A stretch of DNA of 64,000 nucleotides. Origin: Ditylenchus dipsaci (lineage: Eukaryota; Nematoda; Chromadorea; Rhabditida; Anguinidae). Under the pieces are notes generated by a model. The model did no database searches. It had not been told where the DNA came from and saw nothing but the letters and a program-made list of their open reading frames with translations. Each line of letters starts with the position of its first letter. Position 1 is the stretch's first letter. Shown in pieces: positions 1 through 10,984 of the stretch. The translations under genes and the position numbers were made by a program. The stretch is taken from assembly GCA_004194705.1 (NCBI GenBank), contig SADC01001009.1, positions 558,001-622,000 of the forward strand, in the 5' to 3' direction.

Positions 1-45
1 CGCATTAGATTATAATTTTTTTTGGTTAGTTGTAATGCAACTTAC

Positions 46-3000
46 CAGTTTGAGTTCGTGCACCACACATCCCTTCTCGTCTTTGACTACAGTTTCTCGC
101 TTGGAGTTGGCGTAGGCAAGACCCAGTCCTAGGATGGAGCCTATCCGCATTGGCACTCGTTCGCTCTCGATGTGCTCCAGAAGGATGGCGCAGGCTGGGT
201 CCGCTGGGTCTTGAATACCTGAGGAGGTGATGCCGATGGCCAGCAAGGTTCCTGCCTGAAAAAATTAGTTCAGATTGGTGTTGAGAACAAGACCATTGTT
301 TTGGACTTCCTCAAATTGACTAATAAGGAATAGCTACCCCAATATACACTTAGTTTATTATATTACCGGTATGCGTTGATTCTACGGTTGGCAAAGCACA
401 AAAAGTCATTCGCCCTTCGTTTAAACAAAAAGAAAGAAACGGAGCATGCATCTGACCTAAATGTTTTAGACCTTTTTCTAGACCTATTCTAGACCCTTTC
501 TAGACCTATCTTCTTCCCTCGGTAACTATACCTTTTATTACATGGAGTTCCAATAATTTTTGACAACCCTAATCCAAAGGCTATTCACCAACCTGAATTT
601 AAACCACAGGGTGTTTTTCTTACCACAGGTCGGCAAATCAATCAAATTTCGTGGGCATATAGACATTATATGCCGATCGAATTCGATTTTCGGGAAAAAT
701 TGATTTAAAAATACCGTTTGTCAAAATTTGACTTCTATAAAAATTTATGGGCGTTTTTAAACCACGTTTTTTTAAATTCTCTGTGTATTCTGACGGTCTT
801 GTTGTCATTCTTTTCTAAATCAAAAGCCTACTCGAATGTATTCGTCATCGGAGTAGAGGAATCGGTCACATTGAGTCAAACTGTTGTCCATGTCCCAGCG
901 CTGTATCAGCCCTTGACTGGCAGCAGCAGAAAAGGAGGCTGAAAACCTCATATGAAACACTCAAAATAGTGAATAAAATAAAAAATACCAAATTCACGGT
1001 TCTTGGAGAACCATTTGTTAGCAGCTTCCGTGTCCGCCAATAATTTATCAATCCCGAATCCGCAGTTCACAAAGCCATTGACAAAAGAGTATGCGAGATT
1101 CATGCGAGCACTAGTATCTCCAATGGTGTTGGCAAATGGTCCTGCAATACTTATGGCTTTTCAAAATTTACAGAAAAATGCATTTAGAATTTTTTCCCCA
1201 AAATGTTCTACTCTGATTTTTTACGAGCCATAACTTTGTGTAGAGATGATACCTAGCTAAATGTTTGAGAAAAGAAAGATCATATTTCTAGCGGTTTTTT
1301 CGACAATAAATACAGCAATACTTTATCATTAAATCGTGACAATGTGCAAAAAATATATATAAGTTGCAACAAGAATTTCTCATAACTTTTTTTTTTCTGC
1401 CATCTGTCTTTTAAAAGATTTGTTTTTTCAGAAGCTCAAATCTTTTTTATTCTTAAAATTTCAGTCAAAAAAATTTTTTGGCTTCAAAACAGCAATAAGC
1501 ACTGGATAAACTAACCCTCTTCCTTAAGAAATGGTGGAAACGTCCTTTTTCGACCGAATGTACTTTTTTAATTTTTTGAGATGGCAGCCCTGCAGGAAAA
1601 CCAGAAATTCTGATACTGGATTCGTGTTCAAGGTCGTCGATTTGCATGTGTAAATGTTTTCAAAATTTCAAAGTCACTGTCTAATTTCCGATTCCGCTCA
1701 AATAAATACATATTTTCAATATCTGAATTTTATTGTCTTGAGCGGAATGGGAAATTTGACAGTGATAACCATACAATTTCTTGGAACACCCTGTATATTG
1801 AGATTTTAACTGAAAGAAATGAACACACTTGACTGCTCCAAATGAGCCTTGTAGATGTCTTCCGGTTTCTTCGGCTCCATGATGTCCAATTCTCGGGCAA
1901 GTGATCTAAACTTTATAGTCTATCTATAGTGCTTAAAGAAGTGTATTACCGAAAGTACTGATGTAAACTGATATTGGAATTAAGTTCAGCTAATCTTTCA
2001 TTCTCCAACTCCAAAAATATTTGATGCCGTCCCAGTAAGATGGCCATTTGCTTTTGGAGCAGACTGAAAAAAAATTGTTCACAAATTTTTAGATTTTGGA
2101 TAATTATAAACCATTTTTGCTTGTAACAGTTTTTAGAGCAGGGATTTTATTTGGTATATGATATTGGAAACGATTATTGCTTAGTTTTCCCTGTGGCTCA
2201 AGTGCTGGTCTGTATGGATGGGCTCTGGATCAGCAAGGCCTATACCGCAAATGAGACCAAGCAAAAATTGTCAAAAAATTTCACATAATAAAAAACGGCC
2301 GATTCAGGCTTATGGAATGCGAAAAAAACAGTTTTTCTGCATTGCTTCATGATAAAAAAAAACTAAAGGAGTTGGAAATTATTTTTACTACTCGGTAGTA
2401 ATCATCCATGCTCTGTCAAAATAAAACCTACGGATTTTCGCAATTGTAGAAAATGTTTTTGATCATGTCCACATCGTTCAAAATGATGGCACATCGCAAG
2501 GCTTCGAACGGCTTGTCCGACTTCAGATACAGATCCTTGGCACACACTATCAGGGCTATGTTGTCTGGATTGGCCATTAGAGGGGCACAACTGTAAACAT
2601 AATTGAGTTTAAAACAATTAACCAAAACTAGAAACAGTATTCACCTCAGCAAGTAGAGACACACACGCACATGGTCCAGCTCAGAAACAAACTCCAGCAG
2701 CAAAGGTAGTTGACTGATCTCGATCAGAAGATCACAAGCCTCCACCTCGGCATTGTGTTTGACATTGTGAGCAACTATTTCGCGGACGAGCACAAACAGC
2801 TCGGCACGACGAGCATCATCTTCCGACGTCCGATTCCAAGCGTCAGCCATTTCCATGCACAAATGGCTGAAAATAAAGTATGAATTCGAAATTGTTTTTC
2901 CATCTGGTCCTGAATTTGTTAGGCTGAACACACTGCCTAACTTTTATTTTTGACTCTTTTTATTTGATCTTATTATGAAGTCGATTTTTTAAGCTCTCAA

Positions 3001-3841
3001 ATTGCTTTCGACCATATTTTGAAGCTCGAATGAGTCATGTGCGGTACGCGTGGAGAAAATGCAGTGAAGAATCCCACCCTCCTTACTAGATCGTAAAAAT
3101 ATTATAGTCTTAGAGCAGATGCAACCCTCCTGCTTAGCTATAGCTTAATTTTAACGGACAAACTACCAGTTTTCGATTCTACTGCAGCACTGCATACCCA
3201 GCACCCCAAAAAGAAACTCAAAAATTTCTGACGATTTCAAATGCTTCGATTTTCACGTTTTTCAAGCAATGCCGTACTTAAATAAAATCTCAGAATTAGT
3301 TACACCGGCTAACATCCACTTTTTAAACCACCAATGTGTTTTCAGACCACTCACCGAACATATTCATGTCCCCAGTCTCCAATCGGCTCTCGTCTTCCCT
3401 TGAGACGGTAGTTAATACAGTCACTCTCCTCATCCGAGCACATGGCTAGAGCGGAGATGATATCAGCACACAGCTTCTGAAATCGATAAATTAACAGTCA
3501 AGTATTTTTAGACAAGCTGTTGCCTTGGTGTTGTCCTCAGCCATTGTCTCGAATATCTCCTTCATTTTAGCGTAGTGAGGTCGCATGAACTTCAAGGGCT
3601 TGGGCACAGAGGTCATACTGGTGGTGGAAGCACGGATAAGAGAACGCATCGTCTCCAGTGAAGGGAGATGCAGATTAGTGTCAGGTTCGGAAAGACGTAG
3701 AACCAACAAGTTGAGGTCATCTTGAAGCTTCTTGTCTTCCTCTGTCTAGAAAATACGTAAATACAAAAAATAATTGCTTAACGAAAGGTTATAATCGGGC
3801 AAACACTCACCTGTGGAATTTCACTAGCGGCCCTTTTTTGT
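46..3841 (-). CDS. PSMD2: 26S proteasome regulatory subunit RPN1/PSMD2, N-terminal half (partial)
   Basis: RPN1 is the largest base subunit of the 19S particle and docks ubiquitin and ubiquitin-like shuttle proteins. Ten exons join in frame with consistent phases: 3811-3841, 3524-3745, 3355-3476, 2645-2866, 2432-2590, 1950-2063, 1829-1905, 989-1141, 832-938 and 46-255, giving about 470 residues. Diagnostic stretches are [14 protein letters not shown] near the N-terminus, [67 protein letters not shown] and the proteasome/cyclosome repeat [14 protein letters not shown]. All are collinear with animal PSMD2. The gene continues past position 1, where a donor at 45/44 opens an intron. Short introns (about 44-65 nt) alternate with ones of 370-690 nt. 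The intron 3477-3523 seems to use a GC donor. The start codon is not placed; only the first exon (3811-3841) is uncertain. Confidence 0.94.
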
Positions 3842-4044
3842 CTGTTTTATGGAATTTTTGAAAAAAGGAAGAAGAAAAGAAAAAACAGTTTTTGTTAGAT
3901 AAAAGGGATCAAGCATTAAAGGGACATGCTCGTCGCCAATGGGAATATTTTGAAAGGTGGGTACCAACGAAATTTAAACAAGAATTAACTTGACGAAATT
4001 TTGGAAAAGTCAAGGAACCGCCACTCGAGATCGAACCGGGAGTA

Positions 4045-4195
4045 GCGTAAAAAGCCTACGCAAAAAGGCCTACAGCAAAAACGCCTACAGCAAAAACGCC
4101 TACACAAAACGCCTACAGTAAAAAGGCCTACGCAAAAAGGCCTACGCAAAAAGGCCTACGCTAAAAGCCTACAGTAAAAAGGCCTACAACTGTTT
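4045..4195. repeat. Left minisatellite arm of MULE-1
   Basis: About ten imperfect copies of a 14-15 bp unit reading GCCTACGCAAAAAG, GCCTACAGCAAAAAC or GCCTACAGTAAAAAG. Unit variants alternate (CGC, CAG, CAGT), as expected for a minisatellite that gains and loses units. The array is inverted with respect to the one at 7322-7466. Confidence 0.9.
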
Positions 4196-4365
4196 CTAAA
4201 CCTAATTTGATCTGAAAATGCCCTGAAACGCATTAAAATTGGATGTCTGTGTGACAGAAAGGTCTGAAAAGGCCTTATCCATGTTTCGATTTTGGAAACT
4301 TATAACCTTCTGTATATATTCTATTTAAATTCACGCTTCTATTAAAATTTCCATATTCTTTTCAG

Positions 4366-5151
4366 CGTTGACACTTATTTGGGCAAAACTCATTTGGACA
4401 CCCTCATTTGGGCACCAATTTCAAAATGTCTAATTTCCTAATTCGAAACTGCGGTTTTTCCGATTTTATTAATGTATTCGTCCCCGGACACGTCAACTCG
4501 GGCGGCGGTCAGTTGTCCCTCCTCAAATTGACCCTCGGTTAATCGCCCCTGTGGTGAATGAGATGATTTTTTTTCATTCAAAAAATTTTTTATTCCGATC
4601 TGGTTGGAACGTTACAGTGTTTCAATAGAGGTGGTAAATTCCTCGCAGTAAATTCTCCGTCCAGTATTTTCCCCTGTGGTGAATTAGCCTTTCCAAAATT
4701 GTGAGGTTACATGTTTAAATCCTAGTGACAGCAGACATTATTTTTTTCTCAAATAACAGTCTTACATTACTATTGAAAACTATTTTAGACGTGCTGTCAC
4801 AGCACTGCTGTGACATGGCTAGGAATCAAACCCGCGACCAACTTTCACCGATTTCTGCTACTCGGGCAGTGGTCAGTTAAATCCGCGGCTAATTCGCTCC
4901 GTATTTTTTAAACCAATAATATTGCCATATTTTTGTCTAAGTATCCTTGTTTTTCAAATGATTTTCTATGAACCAACCTCAGTTTTGCTGGATATCCTAT
5001 ATAGCAACAAAACCAGGTGGCCGTCTACTTGGATCAGAAAATTCATTTCAAAAGTTTGAAACTAAAAGAATAAATAACTTTTGAAATTGGTGCCTAAATG
5101 AGGTGCCCAAATGAGGGTTGCCAAATGAATGTGCCCAAATGAGTAGTAACC
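4366..5151. mobile_element. Foldback element (ATTTGGGC family) nested in MULE-1
   Basis: Flanked by an exact 8-bp duplication, CTTTTCAG (4358-4365 and 5152-5159). The ends are inverted (left CGTTGACACTTATTTGGGC, right read inward GGTTACTACTCATTTGGGC) and hold short arrays of a CTCATTTGGGCACC-type unit. The 786-bp interior includes two tRNA-like pieces in inverted orientation (B-box-like GTTTAAATCC near 4712 and its counterpart near 4830). No coding sequence was seen. A second member lies at 18580-19187. Confidence 0.75.
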
Positions 5152-5227
5152 CTTTTCAGATTCACTACTTCTTTCATCAGAGTGTAAATGTTTTATTGGT
5201 TCACGAAAAAAACAAAAATTAAGAGTG

Positions 5228-7181
5228 CTAAACATAAAGGACAAAGGATAACATCAACAATATGTATAACATCAAAGATAAATATCGAGCAAGCTGGGCT
5301 CCACCAAGGTTCTTCTCAGATTCTCCGGACTTACTCAAATGCTGCTGCATACGTCGGAGGAATGACACTCTGTTTCTTTCGAAGACATTGACTTCAGTGT
5401 AGCGCACCACCAGCTGTTTGATTTGACAATCCGCCATTTCCACTTTCTTCTTGCGAGCATTTCGAACCGGATCGGCAGGGTTTGCTTCGTGTCTAAAAAA
5501 ATAAATAAACCAGACAGAACAATCAGCAATCAAAACTAATACCTAATATCCAATTGCGCGGTTGCTTCTTCCTCATCTTTCAGTCGAATCAAAAATTGGC
5601 TTAGCGGCATGTTGTTCTTAGCAAAGCGCTTGTTCCATCCAAAGTGAAATCCTTCTATAGCGTTGTTTGTTCTTGGAAGATCGTTGAGCACATGCAGGTG
5701 ATAATTCCAGCTGCCGATTGGAAAGAGCGGCTCCACAGGAAGACCATTGATGTCATTGCGGCGAATGTAGGTTTGAGCGATGTATTTTAAATAGTCTGAA
5801 ATATGCTGATGATAAAAAAAAAGGCCTACAGCAAAACGCGTATAACAAAAAAGCGACAAGCAAAGCAGAAAAAATAGTTCACCTCTCAACGGTCCCACTT
5901 TCAATTCAGGAATGACTCCCAGCTCGATCTTCTCTTCAACTTGCTCCACCAATTCATCGAAGCCAAGTCCCACTTCACCTACTGGAAGAAACCGAGAGCA
6001 TTGAATGAGCGCAGCAAAGCCTTGTTGTCACCGATAGAATAGAGCTCAACTAACCCTTGTTGCTGGAACTTCTTAAACAGGCTTTGACCGAAATGGAAGA
6101 GACAGAAAGAAAAAACAGCCAGCGGGAACCTCTCTTTGAGCACATTTACGGGAGCCAGTTCAAAATCTGAAAAACATATTATGATTGAAAAAAATGCAGT
6201 GAAGGGTAATAACTAACCACTCATAACAGCATCGGGAACAAGCTGAGGACGACCATTGAAGAGTGCATCAAAAGCACGCTTGTACACTTCCTGTGATTTC
6301 CCTGAACAGTATACTTATATAGTCAAAACCAAGGATCAAACAATGAGAAACAATTTTACCTGGCAGAAGAAAGAACACGGCTGGGAGCGACGAGATTCCT
6401 TTAAAAACGTTGATGGAATATAGCTGTGCAAAGTTCTGGGGCAGCTGAAGAATGTGCCATCGATGGACCAGCGCTTGTTCTGACGAAGAAGGAGAAGACC
6501 ATGTTCCGAAGCGTAGATCATGATCACTGGCTGATTTGGCTCAGATATGCGAGAATCGAACAACAGAAAGCGCTCTACATTAAGAATAAAATTACTGAAT
6601 GGACGGAATGAAAAATAAAAAATTACCTCCTGAATTTGTCGTTTTAAAAGGCTCGCTGAGAATCATGAGAGGCAGAGGCATGTCTACATCAGTACCACCA
6701 AACGGACGTCTTGCGTTTGTCACTCGTCTTTTAATGTTTGAGTCCTGCAAAAATAATATGATTAAAACGACCAAAAGAGGCAGAAAGAAACCAATGGGAA
6801 TGATTCCAACTCCACAACAGATAACCCCTGCTTTGCATCGGTCACAATGGACGACGAACTGACGGCTAGGTCTTGTTTGGCGGTGTTCTTAACTTTGGTC
6901 ATTCTCTGCTTGATCTGCAAACAAAAAATTCTAAAAATAACACACAAAATAAAAAATACTGTGATTGTGCTTGGACTTGGGACACAGACGTCGTGAGCCC
7001 TTCTTTCTACCAGATATTCTGTTGAGCCGAAAACTGATTGCGCCGTACCATGACATTCTTTAATTGCGCACCTCCAGTATTGCTTTGTGCCATCTGCGCT
7101 TTTGCATTTTTTCTCATAAGTCGCCCACCACATTGAGCCATTGCCGCATCTTTGTTTGATTTGATTATCATCTGAGCAATT
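5228..7181 (-). pseudogene. FLYWCH-MULE transposase, frameshifted
   Basis: Coding blocks in order: a FLYWCH zinc-binding domain (about 7181-6985) with KQYWRCAIKECHG; a linker exon (about 6912-6822); a block with RPFGGTDVDMPLPL (about 6745-6630); the MULE DDE core with the first Asp in RWSIDGTFF (about 6578-6360); a block with AFDALFNGRPQLVPDAV; DFELAPVNVL with the second acidic residue, then FCLFHFGQ; and the C-terminal RTNNAIEGFHFGWNKRF (to about 5536), followed by a basic tail ending at a stop at 5228-5230. Two frame breaks are visible. After IDGTFF the family-like reading QLPQNFAQLYSINVFKG lies in another frame, and near 5975 SFNALGFF continues as PVGEVGLGF in another frame. A single-base loss would explain each. 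The copy is therefore probably inactive. Confidence 0.85.
5815..5850. repeat. Stray copy of the MULE-1 terminal unit inside its transposase intron
   Basis: Reads AAAGGCCTACAGCAAAACGC, then degenerates. It is a single unit of the terminal minisatellite within a transposase intron, in the orientation of the left arm. Confidence 0.65.
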
Positions 7182-7321
7182 CTGCAAAAAAAAAACATAG
7201 TTAACAGCGGTGACAGCCATCAGCAAATTTCCGAAGAAAATTATAGGAGAATGAATCGTTACTATGGAATAGAAAATTAGAATTCTATTCGTTTCAGGAC
7301 TGAAAAAATGTAGATAATTTT

Positions 7322-7466
7322 ATAGGCCTTTTTACTGTAGGCCTTTTTACTGTAGGCCTTTTTGCGTAGGCGTTTTTGTGTAGGCCTTTTTGCGTAGGCG
7401 TTTTTGTGTAGGCGTTTTTGCGTAGGCCTTTTTACTGTAGGCGTTTTTGCGTAGGCCTTTTTACTG
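7322..7466. repeat. Right minisatellite arm of MULE-1
   Basis: About ten tandem copies of the reverse-complement unit (AGGCCTTTTTACTGT, AGGCGTTTTTGCGT). Together with 4045-4195 it forms the inverted ends of MULE-1. Confidence 0.9.
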
Positions 7467-7741
7467 GACACCTCGAACCGACGACAAACTTTTGCAGTCC
7501 GCCAACTCTATTCCCCTAGCCACCAATGCTATTAATTGAAGGAATATTTTTAATTACTTATTCCCGCAGGGTACTCAACTAAAATTTATTTTTAAAATAA
7601 TTCTCGTCTGAACCGGCCTGGTACCCGCCTTTAAAATATTTCCATCGGCGGTGAGCATGCCCCTTTAAACCACACAAACCATATGGATAAAAGCCAATGA
7701 TCAGCATGCTTATTTTAACTGCGAAGAAAATGAAAACATAC

Positions 7742-7817
7742 CATCTCAGGTTCTTTGTCCACCTTCTCATTTTTCTTGTTGGCCGCTTTTTGTGAGGTCA
7801 TTTCACTAGATAGTTTA
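7742..7817 (-). CDS. Possible 5' exon of RPN1 (Lys/Glu-rich N-terminus)
   Basis: Bounded by a good acceptor (tttcag before 7817) and donor (ATG then gtatgt at 7741), it encodes MTSQKAANKKNEKVDKEPEM from an ATG at 7801. That charged composition resembles the disordered N-termini of RPN1 proteins, and the exon lies upstream of RPN1 on the same strand. If correct, the whole transposon stack at 3916-7668 sits in RPN1 intron 1. Against it: this exon ends in phase 0, whereas 3811-3841 needs two preceding bases, so a further small exon or a different junction would be required. Confidence 0.35.
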
Positions 7818-8941
7818 CTGAAACAAACAGATCTTACCAAATAGAAAAGGACAAAAATAAACATGTGTAATTTTTTTTGACAAAAGTAAAGGAAGTAAAA
7901 GGTTAAATTAAGAAAATCACCCATTTTCATATCATCAAATTTCCCTGCATGGACATTTCGCCAATCTACGTCCCAAAAAGTACAATTCAAACGGCTGTTA
8001 CTAGTTTACACTGCCACAGCTTTTCAAACGGTCTGAAAAGATAATTTACTTCAGGTGACGAATTCAAACCTACCACTAGCGTATGCCAGAGATTCCATGA
8101 GCTCATAACATATGATTTCATGAGTGCTCAAAATGTCTCTACACATATTCTCTAACTACCAATTCTTCAGCCGGACTAGGTTTTACATTTTGGGGGGTTT
8201 TAACTATGTTTCTATATGCTGAAAACGTTAAAAACTGGTCATTTTTGACCATCATTTTTTTGGTTATCTTAGCCAGGGTACATAAATCTACTCCATTTAA
8301 AAATTTGTCTTTTATTTTTGACCCTAAATATTTAGAATTTTCAAGATTTGAGGTTAAATCTTTATTTGGTGTTTCAAACTGATTTATCACTGTGTAACAT
8401 GGCACTTTCGACAAAAAATGACCAAATTGCATTTTATTTGACCTTATTAGTGTAACGTAACCTGATTTTAGATTTTTTTCCAATTCAAAAAAAATGCCAT
8501 TTTGTTAAAAATTTACAGTTTATGGGAATTTTTTTGAAAATGCTGATGAAATCGAGGGATGAGCACTAGTCACTTGAAGTCAAATAGTTATAAAAGGCGG
8601 CGTTAAATAGAGGTTCTTGTTGAATCCAGGCTTGCCTGTATCAAAAGGCACGGCTTTTTCCAGAAAAAATTGTTTCATCATATCAATCGCCGAAATCTTG
8701 ATCGCTGCAATATTTTAAGCTATAATAACGAATAAGGCTCAGTAACAGACTATCTTATTGACCAGATTGACTACAGCCATCAGGAAAAAAAAGTTTATAT
8801 TCGAAAATTTGAATAAAATGATCATTTTTTGAGAAAAAACATGTTTAAAAGCTTGGTAACATAAAAATTTTCCATTTATGGTTTGGCGCTAACAGTATTC
8901 TTGTACTGACGCCAGCTAAAATAGCCCCAATCAGCAACGTT
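7818..8941. other. Non-coding AT-rich stretch, no gene recognised
   Basis: Immediately upstream of the possible RPN1 5' exon, so 7818-8140 could hold 5' UTR or promoter. An ATG-led open stretch ending near a gt at about 7921 does not splice in frame. A 114-codon open frame at 8139-8483 (-) has no recognisable motif. A CCAGGGTAC-type motif near 8272 resembles the ends of the MITE at 11665. Confidence 0.4.
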
Positions 8942-9020
8942 TGGCACCGGTACCGCACCGGAGCGGCCAAAATGGCCTCAGCGGCACGCACCGGCACCGG
9001 TGCCAGCACCGGAGCTTTTA
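8942..9020. repeat. GC-rich palindromic repeat (GCACCGG units)
   Basis: Dense run of GGCACCGGT and GCACCGGAGC repeats around the palindrome GGCCAAAATGGCC. Far richer in GC than its surroundings. Probably a small MITE or imperfect satellite; similar CGGCACCGAC units occur at 58761-58790. Confidence 0.5.
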
Positions 9021-9035
9021 CAACACTGCTCTGGA

Positions 9036-10186
9036 GGTACACGGACAATTCACCTCCAGGACAATTCACCTCCAGGACAATTCACCTCCTGGACAATTCA
9101 CCTCCGGGACAATTCACCTCCCGGGACAATTCACCTCCAAAAATAAAAAAATTTCAAATTGGCGCTTTTTTGTTGCTTCACCGCACGATTTTGCATATGA
9201 TAGGATGGTTTATTTTTGAATTTCAAAAAATTTTGATTTTTCTGGTCATCCAGGTGGATGACCAGAAAAATTGTCCCGGAGGTAAATTGTCCATAGGATA
9301 TTCACCTGGATGACCAGAAAAATCAAAATTTTTTAAAAATTTAAAAAACAAAACAATGCTATTATACATAAAATCGTCTGGTGAGTCGTGTTTGATAAGA
9401 CAAAAGCTTCGAGTTTAACCACCGGAACCCCAAAATCGACCAGAACCACCCGAAACCATCCAAAACCACTCTGAATAAAAATTTTGCGGGAATTCAAATT
9501 TTTTAGTCTGAACCAACGAAACCGTCGTCCGTCGTGATCGTCCACCTGGAGCAAAATTTTTTTCACTTTTTCAGGCTCCAAAACCTGTTATCTGGACTAA
9601 ATCGGGCATGCTGAAGATGGTTTGATAGTGGTGAAATGCCGTTTTTTCGGGTATTTTTTTTTGTTTTGGCAAAATCGAGTTTTGGTACAATCAATTATTT
9701 CCAAATACTCAAAAAATGCCCGAGAAAAGTGCATTTTACCACTATCAAACCATCTTCAGCATGCCCGATTAAGTCCAAAAACAGGTTTTGGGACCCGAAA
9801 AAGTGAAAAAAAATTTTGCTCTAAGTGGACGACCACTTGGTTATGTTTGTGCATAAGACTAGCTACGGTCGGTTCATTGAAAAATGTTTGAATTAACAAG
9901 TCAATGCTTACCTTGAACCTAAGGATTTGTCTTAGTTAGAAAAAAGACAATAGATGAATCGAAAATATAAAAAATCCAATATTAACCTACGGGTTAATGA
10001 GAGAGCCCGAATGAGTTTTGCCCAAATGAATAGTAACCAATAAAATTGCTGTTATGAACTTTTGATATGTTTTTTAATTTTGGAAGTGAATTGTCCCGGG
10101 AGGTGAATTGTCCCTGGAGGTGAATAGTCCCAGGAGGTGAATTGTTCCGGAGGTGAATTGTCCTGGAGGTTAATTGTCGCGGACCC
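9036..10186. mobile_element. Foldback element with ACAATTCACCTCC minisatellite ends
   Basis: The 1151-bp element is flanked by an exact 8-bp duplication, GCTCTGGA (9028-9035 and 10187-10194), extendable to 12 bp with one mismatch. Termini match as inverted repeats (left GGTACACGGACAATTCACC, right read inward GGGTCCGCGACAATTAACC) and lead into arrays of a 16-bp unit, ACAATTCACCTCCAGG, at 9041-9135 and, inverted, 10083-10175. The interior has a palindrome at about 9580-9790 and sequence shared with the element at 59483-60851. No transposase was seen. Confidence 0.8.
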
Positions 10187-10215
10187 GCTCTGGATGTATA
10201 AATGCATTATGCATA

Positions 10216-10517
10216 CAGTCGACTCCCGATTTAGCGTACACCCCAAAAGTTCGTTCCCGCCTAGGCCCGACACTTTTTTACTTCAATTTTTGAAGTATTT
10301 TTCAAATTTTGATTCGTAAGTCTAGTTCAAAGTATCGCAAGGATTCCAATTTTGCCGATCGTTTCTAAAAAATACTTCAGATTTGAATTTAGACCGGCAA
10401 CCCCGGTTTAGTGTACACCCTCGCTCAAATTTAGGTGTACTCTAAATCGGGGTTGCCGGTCTAAATGCAAGTCTGAAGTATTATTTAGAAACGATCGGCA
10501 AAATCGGGAGTAGACTG
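10216..10517. mobile_element. pogo/Tigger-like MITE, 302 bp
   Basis: TA-flanked, starting CAGTCGACTCCCGATTTAGC and ending ...AGACTG before TA. The arms are palindromic, with GATTCCAATTTTGCCGATCG matching inverted sequence near 10490. No coding sequence. TA duplication and CAGT ends are typical of pogo-class Tc1/mariner elements. Confidence 0.75.
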
Positions 10518-10870
10518 TACCAAATTTTTTGGAAAATATGCGGGGGAAAATGTGCGCAAACTCTTCATTAGTCGCAACTTCCGTACGCTGGCCTACTCCC
10601 AAGCCTAAGGGCTAAGCCTAAACTTGTTGTTGCAAGGTAGTTACAGCATTTTTTAAAGGTCGGATTTTTGGGGGGGGTATTCTATAGTAGCGCCAATTAT
10701 TTTTATATTCCAAGGCAAAGAAAGTCAAATTTTTGAAAAAAAATTTAGTCAAGAATGAGTTTCCCCGCATAAAATTGCCTTGTACGCGCGTCAAATTGTC
10801 GAAAAAAACTTCATTTAGAGGCATTTTGAAAGGTTTGGAATACTACAATTATACCTTTATTTTTAGTAAT
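10518..10870. repeat. Dispersed repeat with a G-run (family also at 20575 and 55165)
   Basis: Shares CTTCCGTACGCTG, the AAGCCTAAGGGCTAAGCCTAA stretch and GTAGTTACAGC followed by a G-run and GTAGCG with the copies near 20575-20840 and 55165-55420. Non-coding, probably an eroded MITE. Confidence 0.5.
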
Positions 10871-10984
10871 TTTCTGTGAGTGTTTCTCAAAGAGGTATAC
10901 CGCTGCCGAACATATACATTTTGCCTCAAACATGTAAACTATTATTAATCCCACCTTAAACACTACTATAAAATGCATTTTCTT

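Larger units (their letters stand above)
4039..7472 (-). mobile_element. MULE-1: foldback element with minisatellite inverted ends and a FLYWCH-MULE gene
   Basis: The 3434-bp element is flanked by an exact 8-bp duplication, TCGAACCG (4031-4038 and 7473-7480). The termini match as inverted repeats (left GGAGTAGCGTAAAAAG, right read inward GGTGTCCAGTAAAAAG) and run straight into tandem arrays of a 14-15 bp GCCTACGCAAAAA-type unit (about 4045-4195 and, inverted, 7322-7466). Inside are a decayed MULE transposase and a second foldback element (4366-5151). An 8-9 bp duplication is usual for Mutator-like elements; Drosophila FB/NOF elements have a comparable design. Confidence 0.85.
4005..7546 (-). 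repeat. tRNA-derived sequence split by the MULE-1 insertion
   Basis: Reading the minus strand from 7546 to 7473 and then from 4030 to about 4005 gives a tRNA-like run: GTGGCTAGGGG, a GCGGACTGCAAAAG stretch resembling a tRNA-Cys anticodon arm, and the B-box-like CGGTTCGATCTC. The 8-bp duplication flanking MULE-1 (TCGAACCG) is the core of that B box on the other strand. It is not a canonical tRNA, more likely a SINE or tRNA pseudogene. Confidence 0.45.
3920..7664. mobile_element. TTAA-flanked palindromic element, interrupted by later insertions
   Basis: The outer arms are inverted copies: 3920-3970 matches the reverse complement of 7610-7664 (AGGGRCATGCTC, then CGCC, then an AATATTTT block and GGGTACCA). 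Both ends abut TTAA (3916-3919 and 7665-7668), the piggyBac-type target duplication. The end resembles those of the TTAA MITEs at 14099, 35913 and 42807. The interior holds a tRNA-like sequence and the MULE-1 foldback element, so this is probably an older small element split by them. Confidence 0.6.

Noticed and set aside
4045..4195. Regularly spaced short repeats resembling a CRISPR array
   Set aside because: Units are contiguous with no unique spacers, degenerate, inverted at the other end of a transposon, and the DNA is eukaryotic.
8139..8483. 114-codon open frame on minus
   Set aside because: No motif, no splice context and low-complexity AT composition; open by chance is likely.
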